Shown here one piece after another: positions 47,783 through 62,248 of a stretch of DNA of 64,000 bases. The notes under the pieces are model-generated. The model was not told the origin of the DNA, did no database searches, and saw only the letters and a list, made by a program, of their open reading frames with translations. The DNA comes from Paralvinella palmiformis (Eukaryota > Annelida > Polychaeta > Terebellida > Alvinellidae). The DNA lies in the NCBI GenBank assembly GCA_025642065.1, contig JAODUP010000951.1, forward strand, positions 62,001-126,000. Direction: 5' to 3'. The position numbers and the translations under genes were made by a program. Numbering within the stretch: position 1 is the first letter of the stretch; the number at the start of each line of letters is the position of its first letter.

Positions 47783-48530
47783 GGGTACATATAAAGGCAA
47801 CAGGCACAGAGCATCAACATATGTAAACATCCTTCGAGACCTACCTCCATAAATCTAAATACAAATACAACTATACATATATTAATCTAAAAATAAAATG
47901 TTCCATACCTCCAATCAAACTATTTTGACACCGCAGTTTACATTCAACAGTAATTTTCTGTGGTCCAAAAGAAACCTGCATATAAAACACCTCAGATGCT
48001 GACCTCAGCTTTATTCTGGGTTCGAATAACTAAATAAATCCTACCTATATGAACCATGTATCAATCAATACACATCCGACTAGTCTGGCATCAAAGTTCT
48101 TCTCTAACCTAAGTGAAGATTTATGCCTTTTATATACCCTCAGTGTGTTAACAAACATTACAGTTTATTCATAACAAAGAGAATGACACTAACTCAGCAT
48201 GGACTCACTGAAGTGATTTAACTAAAATAAAAACAAAGTAGCAATACTGCAACAATGGATTATTACTGGACTAAAACGAAATATCGTCCAAACCGGAGTA
48301 AATATTATGATTTAATCGAACCTAATAGCTAATTCTCGTACGTTTCCGTTCATCACTAAGTGAACATTCATTCACGCCTAATTTAGAATCCCTAAGTATA
48401 TGCAGTTAGGTGTGGTGGGATTCAAGTAAAAGCGCCTATCCACTTGATCTATTTGACCATGGTCGAGAACAGCGGATTTCAGGCAGATCTCCGATACTGC
48501 GAATGACACGACGGGATTATTATAGCTATA
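47776..48530 (+). repeat. Interspersed repeat R1, long copy
   Basis: Contains GGCAACAGGCACAGAGCATC, the ATCTAAAAATAAAATGTTCC word, CAAACTATTTTGACACC, ATTCTGGGTTCGAATAA and CCTATCCACTTGATCTATTT, ending near ATGACACGACGG. The same blocks occur in reverse at 57620-58560. Confidence 0.8.
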
Positions 48531-48534
48531 CAGT

Positions 48535-49000
48535 TAACAAATTTCCTATATCACTGTAACCTAAGTACTCACAACATGGGAAAAAACTCTGTCCGTAGCT
48601 TAATACCCATGGAGATGCCTGCCGGAGTAACAAACGACTCCAGGAGTATAAATCCATCAAGCAGCATTGTATGAATTAATAGGTCGTTTTGCCAGACCAC
48701 ATAAGAGGACAACAATATAGATTCTACATTATACATAACAAATCTAATAGACCCAAACATGTTGTAATAACGACATAACTTTCTTACATTGGTGTAATAA
48801 GGAATCTGGATGGAAATAGATAAGATGTCTGGCACGGGCAATGTGCGTTTTAGGGTACATGCAAAGAGGCAACAGGCACAGAGCATCAACATATCTAAAC
48901 ATCCTTCGAGACCTGCTTCCAGAAATCTAAATACAAATACAACTATACATACATTAATCTAAAAATAAAATGTTCCATACCTCGACATATTGATAGATAT
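48535..49000 (+). repeat. Interspersed repeat R1, tandem sub-copy a
   Basis: Nearly the same as 49281-49750: AACTCTGTCCGTAGCTTAAT, GGAGATGCCTGCCGGAGTAA, GTATAAATCCATCAAGCAGC and CAACAATATAGATTCTAC, ending in AAAATAAAATGTTCCATAC. Offset about 740 bp. Confidence 0.85.
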
Positions 49001-49280
49001 ATGCGTATACCTAAGCATGTGTCTGGTCTACTCATCAGCCTGTGGGAACCAGCTAATTCGCTTTTCGTACGCGACAAATATGTCACTCCCACAGGAATGC
49101 GGCTACATGCAGGCTACGTACAAAAAGCGGAAGCACCTAAAACATGCCATTTGATTCCACAGCTCGCAGCAAACAATACGTGCGTGTGGTTCAATGGTGA
49201 CTTGCTACATACATATCAAACTATTGCGATTTGGCAATTCGATACTGCAATGACGGGGGATTATAATAGCTATACATTTA
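49001..49280 (+). repeat. Interspersed repeat R1, ATGCGGCTACATGC block
   Basis: Holds CTACTCATCAGCCTGTGGGA, CGCGACAAATATGTCAC and GGCTACATGCAGGCTACGTA; counterparts at 43620-43760 (plus) and 58228-58428 (minus). It can be read as an open frame in each copy (PTGxRLHAGYVQK), but these frames are short. Confidence 0.8.
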
Positions 49281-49790
49281 ACAAATTTGCTATATCAGTG
49301 TAACCTAATTACTCATAATATGGGAAAAAAACTCTGTCCGTAGCTTAATACCCATGGAGATGCCTGCCGGAGTAACAAACGACTCCAGGAGTATAAATCC
49401 ATCAAGCAGCGTTTTATGAATTAATAGGTCATTATGCCAGACCACATAAGAGTACAACAATATAGATTCTACATTATGCATAACAAAGCTAATAGACTCA
49501 AACATGTTGTAATAACGACATTAACTTTCTTACATTGGTGTAATAAGGAATCTGCATGGAAATAGATAAGATGTCTGGCACCGGCAATGTGCGTTTTAAG
49601 GTACATATAAAGAGGCAACAGGCACAGAGTATCAACATATCTAAACATCCTTCGAGACATAGCTCCATAATTCTATATATAAATACAACTATACATACAT
49701 TAATCTAAAAATAAAATGTTCCATACTTCCACATATTGATAGATGTGTGCGAATATCTAGGCATGTGTTTGGTCTACTCATCAGCTTGTT
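49281..49790 (+). repeat. Interspersed repeat R1, tandem sub-copy b
   Basis: Direct partner of 48535-49000, with a few percent difference by eye. Confidence 0.85.
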
Positions 49791-50482
49791 TACTTGTGAT
49801 GCTCAACAATGTGAAAGTATGTTGATAAAAAAGATATATGGATATATGCTAAATAATAATAAGTAAAACGATAATTTTAATGAAACCAAATAATACCCAT
49901 TTTAATGGATGATGTGGGCTCCAAAGAAGTGTCACACTTGGCTGATTAGCATCTTAGATAAAGTTACACTGTGACAGCAAAAAGCTCGGTGGAACCTTTG
50001 TTTTATTACTGGACTAAAACACTTTCCGCCGTTAATAATATACAGCTCTAATACGCCGCTACACGGTTTATGAAAGGAAATATATCTAAGTGCGCCTCAT
50101 GCTGTGAGACCTAACCGGTTCTATATTTGCTTAATTTATAAGCTGATGTATATTACCGAGAATTACAAAATGATTCTATAACAAATTCAGTATTTAATAT
50201 ACTATATTTAACTAAAAGCATGTTCAATATGATTAATAATAGTATTTTTCACACCTATGAATCAGTTGTTTTATATTGAATATTACATTTCAAAACTAAA
50301 GATAATCATAGACAACTGCTCCCAGAGCGCTGGCACAAGAAGAAGTTTAGTAACAGTCTAAATTGTCTTTCAGCTTGTTACATCCTTCAGTCAGTCATTA
50401 GCTTAGAATCATTCTCTTAATGCTCATGACGCCGTAGCTGTCATATTCTATTATTATAAATCAGTGGGTTAATTGGGAATCT
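49787..50482 (+). repeat. Direct duplication R2, copy 1
   Basis: About 700 bp matching 51590-52325: AATTTTAATGAAACCAAATA, CGCCGTTAATAATATACAGC, ACTAAAAGCATGTTCAA and CATTCTTAATGCTCATGACG-type words in the same order. Confidence 0.85.
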
Positions 50483-51589
50483 TCAAAATGTTTTGCCAAT
50501 TTAATTGAAATGATTAATTATAATACATTCCTCTGGTAATTGGATAATTCTATCGAATAACAATAAGTGTGTTATATAATTTGAATTATGACCTTGATTA
50601 AGGCTTAATAAATAAATATAAATAGATTTTACCTAAATCGATTTTTGGCCTGCTTGCCTTAAGATCTTTACAGCAAGGAAATGATAACACATCTTTGAGG
50701 ATTAAATAAGAACATTATTACACTATCTACTTAATATAGGTATATACTCAAAAGAATGCAATCTAATTAAATGTATGTTTATGCCCATAAATAATCAAGA
50801 TTATCTCAAAAGGATATTTAAAGTTCGCCATCATGTTTTTGTCTGCTGAAACCACGTATCAACACCAATATGATTTTATGGCCGAACCATACTGCTCTTG
50901 CTTATATCTTAAATATGTATTTACGTACTGTTGAATATGTTATAATTAATTATAAAATGGGGCTAGCATTTTGTGTGATTAACATAGTGGAATCATTTGC
51001 ACAGATAATTCTAAAAAAAACTGTATATAAACTTTTACAAATGAATTATTGTGATAAACATGTATCAGGGTAACTGAAAATCAATATGTATCCTTTGTGA
51101 GTTTTAATCAAACTAGACTTCTGCATAAAGTCAGAATAATTGACAGTACTAGGAAATAATGTTTTCGATCAACAGGATATTTTGAACGTAGGCACCTGGG
51201 TAAAATTCTGCAAAACCCTTGAATGAATTAAAAATTGACTATTAAAATAAAGGTTGTTTCTAAGGAAGAAAATCCCAGAATAGTATCAATTTAAAAAAAA
51301 ATAAAACTAAAAACATTTAAAACATCATTGTGTCTTATTGAAATATTACTTTGGACATCATTACTTGATGCAAGGAATTTGTAATAAATGTAATTATACC
51401 TTGTATTATGTTTGCTTGAGAGGCCACCAGGGGTCAGCACTCACTCTCAGGACAGCTCTCTACTTTCAGAAGATAGTCATCGACTAGAAGTGTACCCAGC
51501 CAGAGTTGTGGTCTGTTCGATTGTGTAGGGTTGTCACTCGTACGATACTAAAACAATAGATGACCCAATATATATATTTACATATATAA
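50483..51589. other. Spacer between R2 copies
   Basis: AT-rich, no feature recognised. Confidence 0.5.
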
Positions 51590-52325
51590 CATGTTTATTT
51601 GTGATGTTCAACAAAATGAAAGGAAGTTGATAAGAAAGATATATGCTAGTTAAAAATAGCGAAAAAGAAAATTTTAATGAAACCAAATAACACCCATTTT
51701 AATGCATAGTGAGAGCCCCAAAGAAGTGTCACGCTTGGCAGATTAGCACCATATTTAAAGATACATTGTGACAGCCTGGGAATACCCCCCGAACTACAAG
51801 CAAGCAAGCCTAGAAGCTTGGTGAAAGATTTTGTGGATGTCTGGACTGAAACTATTTTCGCCGTTAATAATATACAGCTTAAATAAATAGGTACACGGGT
51901 TATGCAAGGAAATTCATCTAAGGATGCCCCATGCTGTGACAAATATCAGGTTCTCTATTTGCTTAATTATATAAGCTGATATGCATTACTGTGAATTATT
52001 TTTACAAAATGTTTCTATAACAAAGTCAGTATTTAATATCCTATATTTAACTAAAAGCATGTTCAACTTAATTTATAATAATATTTTTCATGCCTATGAT
52101 TCAGTTGTGTATACTGGACATTACATTTCAAAACTAAAGATAATCACACACAACTCCACCCAGAGTTCTGGCAGAAGAGGAAGTTTAGTAACAGTCTAAA
52201 TTGTCTTTCAGCTTGTTACATCCCTCAGTCAGTCATTAGCTTCGAATCATACACTTAAAGCTCATGACGACGTAGCTGTCATATTCTATTATTATAAGTC
52301 AGTGGGATAATTGGGATTCTGTAAT
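51590..52325 (+). repeat. Direct duplication R2, copy 2
   Basis: Same orientation as copy 1, offset about 1.8 kb, with a unique insertion near 51776-51815 (GGGAATACCCCCCGAACTAC). Confidence 0.85.
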
Positions 52326-52805
52326 TATAAATTTGATTCGTAGATTGTCATTTCGAATTAAAACAACCCAACGCTTTCTCGGCGTTTCATCCCACGGCCA
52401 GCACATGCCAACTTAAATGTTTATATTGCTTACTAGTGGCATGACAATACGTACGCATGATTATAACAGATCCGGAACATTGACGTTTAATGTTAAAATG
52501 GCGGGATTATCACGGTGTTATCGCTCAGCGGACCCCCTATAAATCCCACAATGCAAAGCGCACCTGTTTGTTTTTGTTTTTGACGTCATCATGCAATGGG
52601 TCTATTGATTGTATGATTTTCATTCAGATAGACACTAGATAACATTGTCGTAAACACTCTAGTCGAGATTAGTATGACGAGTACATTGTGTGCCCTAATT
52701 ATTATGGATATTTAAATTAATTGTTTGAATTCCCCGACCCCCCTCCCCAAACACACGCGTGAGTGCGTGAGTCCGTGTGTGCATGCCTGCGCGCATGTGT
52801 GCCTG

Positions 52806-52806
52806 C

Positions 52807-52876
<70 letters not shown>
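52806..52876. repeat. (AT)n(GT)n microsatellite
   Basis: Preceded by GTGCGTGAGTCCGTGTGTGC-type alternating purine-pyrimidine sequence from 52750. Confidence 0.95.
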
Positions 52877-52878
<2 letters not shown>

Positions 52879-54830
52879 AAAGAGATGTCGAGCTATTGAA
52901 GAAAGTATATAATAGCGGAATATTGTAACATTAAATAGTAATGTGTGGTAATTATGTTTCCATATACCACAGGAGTGAAATTCACGATACTAAAACGTAT
53001 ATAATTTAAATGGGAATTATGCGTTCAGGTTGTAAAAATCATGCTGATTTCAATAGCTAACATATCATAAGATCAGTTTATGTCGAACATTGCGTTATAA
53101 AAATCATATATTGCAAATATAGATATTCGTATAAAAATAGCCTGACACTTTATTGGGCTGAACTAATCTGAGATATGCGTTTAAGTTTGTAAAGTATTAT
53201 AATTGTTGTTATATTATGACGACAGGTGGCAGCACTCTCTCACCTCAAGCCAGTGTGAGTTGGCCTCATAATCTTAGACTATCGTTTAAAATAACGTGTT
53301 AACTCTTAGAAGTTATGAAACACTAATATAACCGCTAGTTATCACCGACTTAATTATTAATCTGTACCTTCCTAGATAGATATAATTGGAGTTCATCAAT
53401 TAATTGCTCTCCATGATATTGTATGACAAATAATGAAAACGACGCCTTTACTTTGATATATGACAATTTACCAAGTATAATATTAAGGGCCCAGTAATTG
53501 CGTTTTTGCATATATTGCAGGGTTTTCATTAAACATATATTATCTAGCTAACAAAGTACTATCATAAAATAAGTATTTACTATTTTAAATAGCACCATGT
53601 TTCTAGAAAGTACAGTGAAGTAAACTAGTAAAACAAAGTAACTGTTTGATTTGATGCATAAATCATTATATCGGATCTTCCCATCTGGTTAGTGGATGTT
53701 TTCGGAAGAACTAACAAACAAGGTAACATTGTTGGTTTGTTGAACTTAAATTATTTTTAGCTGAACACTATTGCTTATATTAACTAACATACACAACTTA
53801 GTCCTCACTGTAAATATTTGTCCACTTGATATGGCTTTTAAATATTTGTCAACATTCTTTGCTACAACATTCTTATTACTTGCCAAAGACACTCAAACAG
53901 ATTCACCTTTGTGTGCAATTTCTTTGAAAGCGACGAGCATGCTTGATAAGGAGTCTAACACTCCAACGATGTAAAAACTTCGAATAGGATTGCTATGTCA
54001 AAACTCAGAGCTGACTTCTTGGAACTGAGGCTAATCGTGTGGCTAAGTGTATGTCAGCCGCTCTTTACATCACACACTTGGCTTTTTTTCCAACCTGGTT
54101 GGCTCCTAGTCTGTCAAAAGATTCCTTTATAACAAGGTGTGCCCCTGATGCAGGCTGCGAAATACAAACTGGCTACTTTGGGTGTGGGGGTGTTGGGGTG
54201 GGTGGTTTAATAGTCTTTGTGTCGCCACTAGTCTCGGTGTACGTGCAATATGTGAATACAGTTCGTAACTGTGATAAATAAATATGGTAGATAATGTCGT
54301 GGAAAAATACAAACACCGGTGTAATTATATTATTAGATTTCAAGTGTGTGCTTAGTACTTGTATACAAACACAGCGTGTATATAGATAAGAATAAAATTA
54401 TTTTGACTGTAGACAAAATGAAGCATTGTTGGGTATTTTTCTTTTATGTCTTCATAGTATCGTCATATAGATAAAATTCAGGTTAATCATTGGTAAAGAT
54501 ATACAATCTTCCTTCGTGTTTTATATAGCCAATTCTCTCTTGCAAACTATATACGTTTGTATCATATTTATAGTTTTCTCTCTTTGAAGGCAAAGCAATG
54601 GACTAGACTTGTGGCCAACGTCGATTCGGACATATTCTGGCTAAATACACGGGTTTTAATTCCCTCCCGCGCTTCGTCTCCCCAATACCTTAGTTTCTAT
54701 AGCCCTATCTGGTAAGCTGAAGGTTAAAGATTCAAAAATAAAAGTAGCCAGTGCGTGTGGGATGATATTTACCATATCGGCCGTATTTCCTTCGTGTAAT
54801 CGTACCGATGCTACATAATTCAATCACACG
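52877..54830. other. No gene recognised
   Basis: Two short plus-strand frames (53771-53974, 54039-54281) have no recognisable domain. A G-rich spot GGGTGTGGGGGTGTTGGGGT lies near 54180. Confidence 0.4.
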
Positions 54831-54832
54831 CA

Positions 54833-56080
<1,248 letters not shown>

Positions 56081-56082
56081 GA

Positions 56083-56156
56083 CACACACACACACACACA
56101 CACATACAACACACACACACACACACACACAACACAAACACACACACACACACAAT
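56083..56156. repeat. Interrupted (CA)n microsatellite
   Basis: CA runs with AA interruptions, bordering the G-rich island. Confidence 0.9.
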
Positions 56157-56159
56157 ACA

Positions 56160-56960
56160 GTCAAACCTGTGTCATATTTGTTCCGACCACCTGGGGATCT
56201 GACTAAGATTTGCGTGAAACGGATTATGCCACATTACAAATGTTTGTTTTATTCGGATGTCCATGCTTCCGACTCGATACAATGTAAAGCCATGGCCGGT
56301 TGTCGAGTTGGTTTATGTTGTGAGGAGTTGGTGATCGCCCGTGGGTGCCGCTTGGGGATTTGTGGCCGGCCGGTTGTTGGGATCGCACGGGTGTAGTTGT
56401 CGTGGCCGTGGGTTTTTGTTGGGTTTGTACAGTATTACTTTTTTCGGGGTGTGGGATGGGTGTGTGAAAGGTTTGTTGGTGAATATTTGTGGTGGTACAG
56501 CCGAGTCGGGGGACATGCGGGTCTCCACTAGACAGCACGCTGATTGTGCTGGTGGGGGGGGGTCCCCTTCGTGTGCCTGTTTGAATCCGTGGGGGGAGTT
56601 TTTGGTGGAATTTTGTTCTCGACTCGGCTAGGTCTGCGGTGGTTGGACCAGGTGGCCATGCGGGGTCCGCCGGACAACGGTGCTGGCGCTCCTAGGGGGA
56701 CAGTTCCCTCTATATATATATATATATATATATATATGGATTTTATAGATTTTTGGGGAGAGGTGAGTGAGTGGAGTAGTAGGTCTGGTGGTGGTTCTGG
56801 AGTGTATGGTTTCGAGGAGTTTACAGTTTGTGTACAGTTTTGAGTAGAGGAATAAAGTAGATTCGAGACCACATGAGTTTTGAAAGAGAGAACTTAGCTA
56901 AGGCCGAGATCCGGGACGAACGGCCGAGCCGACCGCGTGCTGGACCTCGGTACTTTTCAA
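56160..56960 (+). mobile_element. G-rich GC island, candidate solo LTR
   Basis: This stretch is far richer in G (plus strand) than anything else in the window. A TATATA run follows CCCTC at 56711. An AATAAA occurs at 56850, and the segment ends ...GGTACTTTTCAACA near 56961. TATA plus AATAAA in one GC-skewed block is typical of an LTR. Clear TG start and target repeats were not found. Apparent open frames on both strands come from the low stop-codon density. Confidence 0.35.
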
Positions 56961-57109
56961 CAGTCTTTTCATAACATAACTTGACGTTTCAATATATTTA
57001 CGCCTAGATTATATTTATTTTGACAATCCGTAATCACACACCAACCAATCTGTATCAGTGTCTCTGTAGTCTAATTAGATACCTCTGAAGTTGTAAACAA
57101 CCAATCGCA

Positions 57110-57300
57110 GGTTGTTTCGACAAACACACAGAGTCTGTGGTTGCCATGCGACCAACAATTAGCGTATGGTGTAATTAATCATTTGGCAGATAGAGTGGAT
57201 ACAATAAGAGTAGATATATCTCAGTAGATATCAAGGTGACGCGTATATATCTTTGATGTGCGAATAAAACATAATTAGACGAGCTGATATTCAATTGTGC
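57110..57300 (+). repeat. Interspersed repeat R3, copy 2
   Basis: GTCTGTGGTTGCCATGCGACC, AATAAAACATAATTAGACGA-like and GCTGATAT blocks correspond to 38950-39140. Confidence 0.6.
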
Positions 57301-57619
57301 TTTTCAATTTTTATAGTGGCCGAATGAATATATTTAGGCTAATCCAGCATATTCTGATAAACATATAGCACATTTGTGATCAATTTTGGCAGACTTGATG
57401 TAACTGTGAAAAACTAATGACACACAATACAAAATGGTAGATTTGATAGAATACCGCATTCGCATTTATAATATTGTAAGCATAAGGATACTACTTAGAT
57501 CTAGTTGTGAAGGCGCGAATATATAATTTGTTGATATTGTTTGACACGAAACACAATTATTAATTATTATGAATACATCGTGCATTGAATGAATGATTCA
57601 GTTTTCTATGTGAATTAAA

Positions 57620-58560
57620 TCGGCCGACGTGTCATTCGCAGTATCGGAGATCTCCCTGAAATCCTCTGTTCTCGACCATGGGTCAAATAGATCAAGTGGA
57701 TAGGCGATTTAATTTAGATCCGACCACACCTAACTGCATATATTATGGGACGCTAAATTAGGCGCGAATGAACGTTCACTTAGCAATGAACGGAAACGTA
57801 TAAGAATTAGGTGTTAGGTTCGAGTAAATCATAGTATTTACCCAGGTTTGAGACGATATTTCGCTCTACTCCAGTAATAATCCATTGTGCAGTATTGCTA
57901 CTTTATTTTTATTTTAACTAGATCACTTCAGTGAGTCCATACTGGGTTAGGGTAGATTCTCTTGTGGCGAACAAACTGAGGGTATATAAAGGGCGTAAAT
58001 TTTCACTTAGGTTAGAGAAGAACTTCGACGCCAGACCAGTTGGACGTGTATCGATATACATGGTTCATATAGGTAGGATTTATTCACTTATTCGAACCCA
58101 GAATAAAGCTGAGGTCAGCATCTGAGGTGTCGAAATGTTTTATATACAAGTTTCTTTTGGACCACATAAAATTACTGTTGAATTTAAACTGTGGTGACAA
58201 AATAGTTTATGATATGTATGTAGCAAGTCACCATTGAACCACAAGCACGTGTTGTTTGCTGCGAGCTGTGGTATCAAATGGTATGTTTATACGTGCTTCC
58301 GCCTTTTGTACGTAGCCTGCATGTAGCCGCTTTCCGGTAGGCGTGACATATTTGTCGCGTACGAAAAGCGAATTAGCTGATTCCCACAGGCTGATGAGTA
58401 GACCAGAGAGATGCTTAGGTATACTCACACATCTATAAATATGTGGAGGTATGGAACATTTTATTTTTAGATTAATGTATGTATAGTTGTATTTAGATTT
58501 ATGGAGGTAGGTTTCGAAGGATGTTTAGATATGTTGATGCTCTGTGCCTGTTGCCTCTTA
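57620..58560 (-). repeat. Interspersed repeat R1, inverted full-length copy
   Basis: Read on the minus strand it runs from AGGCAACAGGCACAGAGCAT through the GGCTACATGCAGGCTACGTA block and ATTCTGGGTTCGAATAAGTG to CGATACTGCGAATGACACG, about 940 bp. It is the most continuous R1 copy and the best guide to the element's extent. No transposase or RT frame is present. Confidence 0.8.
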
Positions 58561-58570
58561 CTATGTACCC

Positions 58571-58631
58571 TACAAACACACAAACACACACAACACACAC
58601 ACAAACACACACAAACACACACAAACAAACA

Positions 58632-58686
<55 letters not shown>
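58571..58686. repeat. (CA)n(TA)n microsatellite at the R1 border
   Basis: Starts directly after GTACCCTACAAACACAC, the place where other R1 copies also have GT/CA expansions. Confidence 0.9.
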
Positions 58687-58688
<2 letters not shown>

Positions 58689-58689
58689 C

Positions 58690-60886
58690 ATACACACACA
58701 CACTCATATACACACCTGTTGCTTTTTGCTATCCATTATGTATTCCTATTGTATTGCCGTGTTATTGGTATGAACATATTCTGGAAAAGAGGCTGAAATG
58801 TCACGGCATAACGCACACCGTATGTCATATGCCGTATCCCGCATAACTCATTCAGCAAACCGTTTATATGGAATCTAAGCTCATCATACTTATTTATGAC
58901 TACCGTTTCAACCTAATACGGCACAAGAGCTGATTTCAACATATTTTCGTCTACGTTGTATGAATTAATGGATATAATAAATAATGAAAGGAAAAGGTAT
59001 GTTTTTATGGGAGCTTTCAATATTGATTTACTCAAATTTGGCATCCAACGAAAAACTAACCATTAAATAAATGACATCTTTTTGCGCTTACTATAATATA
59101 TCTATATCCTCATCTGGTATTGTTATCACTGATGTGGCTGACCATTTTGGGACTGTTTGGTCGTGTGGGATACGCCAGCTGACTTTTCTTCAACTTCTCA
59201 ATTAATAGGGATTATTTCTGATTGAAATAATAAATTATTTAAATATTATTTAAATTAAACTGACTTCAGCGCAGTTTCGTACCCTAAACCACGGAGGCAC
59301 CCTCCAGAAACACAGAAATAGGTTGAACTGAATCCCTAAAAAGAAGGTTTGCATGGTAATGATATTGCCGTTCACTTGTCTGAACACCCACGTTAATGTT
59401 GAAGCGTTTGACTTTTAGTGTGTCATAAATAATATAGAAATAATCTTTGAAATGTCTCTTTTTATATGAAACAAATCATACAAACACTGACCTTCTACCA
59501 TGCTTATTTCATGTGATTAGTGCAATATAAAATTTTAAGATGTAATAAATAGACTGTATCCTTCGATTATGGATATAGCTTTTCCAATTAATTGAAATCA
59601 TGATATTCACTTATAGACGTTAAACTATTCTAATACCACCTCGGTATGTTTTGTTGATAACAACATAAGAAAAAGAATCTCTTGTTTTGGAAATTAAACA
59701 ATTATCCAATCATGAATTATTGCCTACCTACACATTTAGAATACTATTCTCAGAATCACTGAAGAATATCAGCATTTCAAATTAGAAACTTAATGGAATT
59801 TGTGGGAGCTGTACTATTTAGCAAATAATATCAAAGTTCCAGACAAGGAAATATCTTTAGAACATGGTATTCTTTGGAAGTGAGATGATTACTTATTATA
59901 AAAACACAAGATAGACAAAACAAGATATAAATGAAACTGTTATTTTATTCATCATTTACAAAATTAGTAAGCAATTCTTCATTTACAGAGAAGATTAATG
60001 TTACCATTATTAGAAGAAGAAATATTACATATAATCTGTTGTGAAATTAACGAATAATCCTAAATTATTTTTGTTTAACAGAATACTGTTAGTTATGGAA
60101 ATAACAATAGTAAACCACATGTACAATCTTATTAGCTCTTATTGATCACTGCATTTCTACTAGAGACAAATTAGCGTCAATTGAATATTCAATGATGATT
60201 TGTGAGCTGAGAGACCACTCCCTACCCCCGCCCCCCATCCCATACCATGGCCCCACAAATACAGTTCTCAATCGGATATCAGGCCTCACCTACAAGATTC
60301 AGCGCAATTTTCTTAACTTTGAATACCAGATATAAATACCCAAATATATTATTGCATCAACAATAATAATTATTTAAAACAAAAAAACAGGTATGAAGAA
60401 CAATGTTCTAATTACTGAATATATGAAGATTACATAGTACAAATTAGTATATCAGGCCAAGACACCAGCTGTCTGCAAACCAAAAACATTAAACTATTTC
60501 CTTCACATCATCATCACCTATATGCCTGTTATTATTTCTAACATGCAGGATTGTACACTAATATTTTCAGTTCCTTATAAACTCTTGTTGGTAAATACAG
60601 AACATTTCTTTATTTCTTTATAATGTTATTAATTAGAGAAAGAGAAAATAAGTCGTAATATGACATATTCGCATAATACAAGTCTTTACATTAGCCTTAA
60701 ACAGTGCACCAAAATTAGTATTACATTTCTGCTTAAGATGATATTAGCAAAATAGTTAATAGATAGCTAAAGCAAAAACCGAAATATCGAACACACAATA
60801 AAACTTTAAATATTATAAAAGTATATTTTCCTTAAGCAAATCGACTATGTTAACATCTAAACGTATAATTAGGTTCGAATGAAAAT
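58690..60886. other. No gene recognised
   Basis: AT-rich. A C-rich word CCTACCCCCGCCCCCCATCC lies at 60221-60240. If the terminal exon at 60887 is real, the left part could be its 3' UTR. Confidence 0.4.
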
Positions 60887-60928
60887 CTAAACTCTAGGAT
60901 AATGATTTTCCGTATTCTCAACCATTCT
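60887..60928 (-). CDS. Candidate terminal exon of a second gene
   Basis: After a CCTTATTTTCAG acceptor the minus strand reads RMVENTENHYPRV and a stop. The pyrimidine tract and acceptor are good, but the reading phase is unknown and no family can be named. Confidence 0.2.
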   Translation of the reverse strand, partial: RMVENTENHYPRV

Positions 60929-62221
60929 CTGAAAATAAGGAAACGTCGATGTAAAATTATGGTAGAATAGAAAAATGTAAAGCATACTGTGGATAATATA
61001 TAATTTCATCCAGTCTTTTTTTTATCTATTCCAAGTTGAGCAATTCAAATTCTAATTAGCACAGCTTCACAGATATAGAGATACAAAGGTTACAAAATAG
61101 TATTACCTAGCACATGACCAGATACTGGCAAAAATTATATAAAAACTAATCAGTTCAAATTTATTGTTTACAGTCAAATAACTGAACTAAATCATTTATT
61201 ATGTTTCCACAATGAAATGGCTTATGTCCTCATTTGCTGGTGTTAAATTTTAAAGATAAATAAATGCATAATCGGCATGAAATATTAATTTTATTAAACA
61301 AATATACCAATGGCTTATTTTTATTTTGAGAAGCTGTACCTGTTCGGAAAAATTGCTTCTTACGTGAGCGATGCATTAAAGGCTCAAATACATCACAAAG
61401 CCTATAGCAATTCCCAGTCCTTGTCGTGTTGGTAATGATGATGATCATAAAGAAATTAAAATAAGAAGAAATAATAACATATACAAAATGAAAGTAAACT
61501 TTGTTCCTGATGTTAAACATCGATATAAGACAACCTACCAATATAGAACATATCCAATTAAGATTGATAGGCAAAAAGAGATATATGTAAAATATCTGTC
61601 ATGTCATTGTAGAACTCTAAAATTTCTAACGTGAAATTATCTGATTCTTATGTCATTTAGAAAATACTCAACCTTGATATGGCACTGGTCACTAAAGCAG
61701 TTATTAGATAATGTAATAGACATCACCATTTAAGAATGGTTAACCTCTGTCAATAAAAGGTTAATTTATGACAGAAAAAACTAAAGTAGCTAGGGTTACT
61801 GCTGGCAATAAATATAAGTAATAATAACTGGAATTGTGATCAGAGTCGGCAGGTATAACCCCCTTGCTGGGTTTAACGCGGGTTGAAATAAATCACTACT
61901 TTGGCCTAAACTCGGTTAAACCACGGTTGGAATAGTTTTTAGACACAATTCAGTACTAATTGATTAAAAAGTAAACACACTAAAGGTAAATTAAGCATTT
62001 ATTATCCATATTAATCAGAAGCCAATTCAACAATCATGATCAACCAATCATAAAATATATCAACTGGTTCAGACCACCAAAAAAATCATAACATCTTACA
62101 TAATTACTATGTGTGGATAAGTCAGTCTAATTGTGTAAATGATTGAACATGTGAGTATCATTGACTGTCTGGATGAACCATCACCAAATGTAATAAGCCA
62201 AGAAAAAATTTAATGATTTAC

Positions 62222-62248
62222 CGCTAGGTGCTAGACATATTGATGATC
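62222..62248 (-). CDS. Candidate 27-nt microexon
   Basis: Bounded by CTTTTTTTCAG and GTAAATC. In phase 1 it reads SSICLAPS plus split codons. It lies in a duplicated ~1-kb unit whose second copy also has a tiny open exon at the same place. Confidence 0.3.

Noticed and set aside
47520..47850. Overlapping 80-106 codon frames
   Set aside because: Low-complexity GT/CA repeat translation inside the R1 repeat.
58228..58428. 66-codon frame (PTGKRLHAGYVQK) as a small gene
   Set aside because: It is a block of repeat R1 also present at 43620 and 49001 with different frame lengths; more likely non-coding repeat.
61230..61574. 114-codon minus-strand frame with a hydrophobic stretch and a basic RSRKKQFF segment
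   Set aside because: The hydrophobic part comes from AT-rich, intron-like sequence. A donor-like CAG/GTACAG exists, but I could not fix an acceptor or phase, so I did not call an exon.
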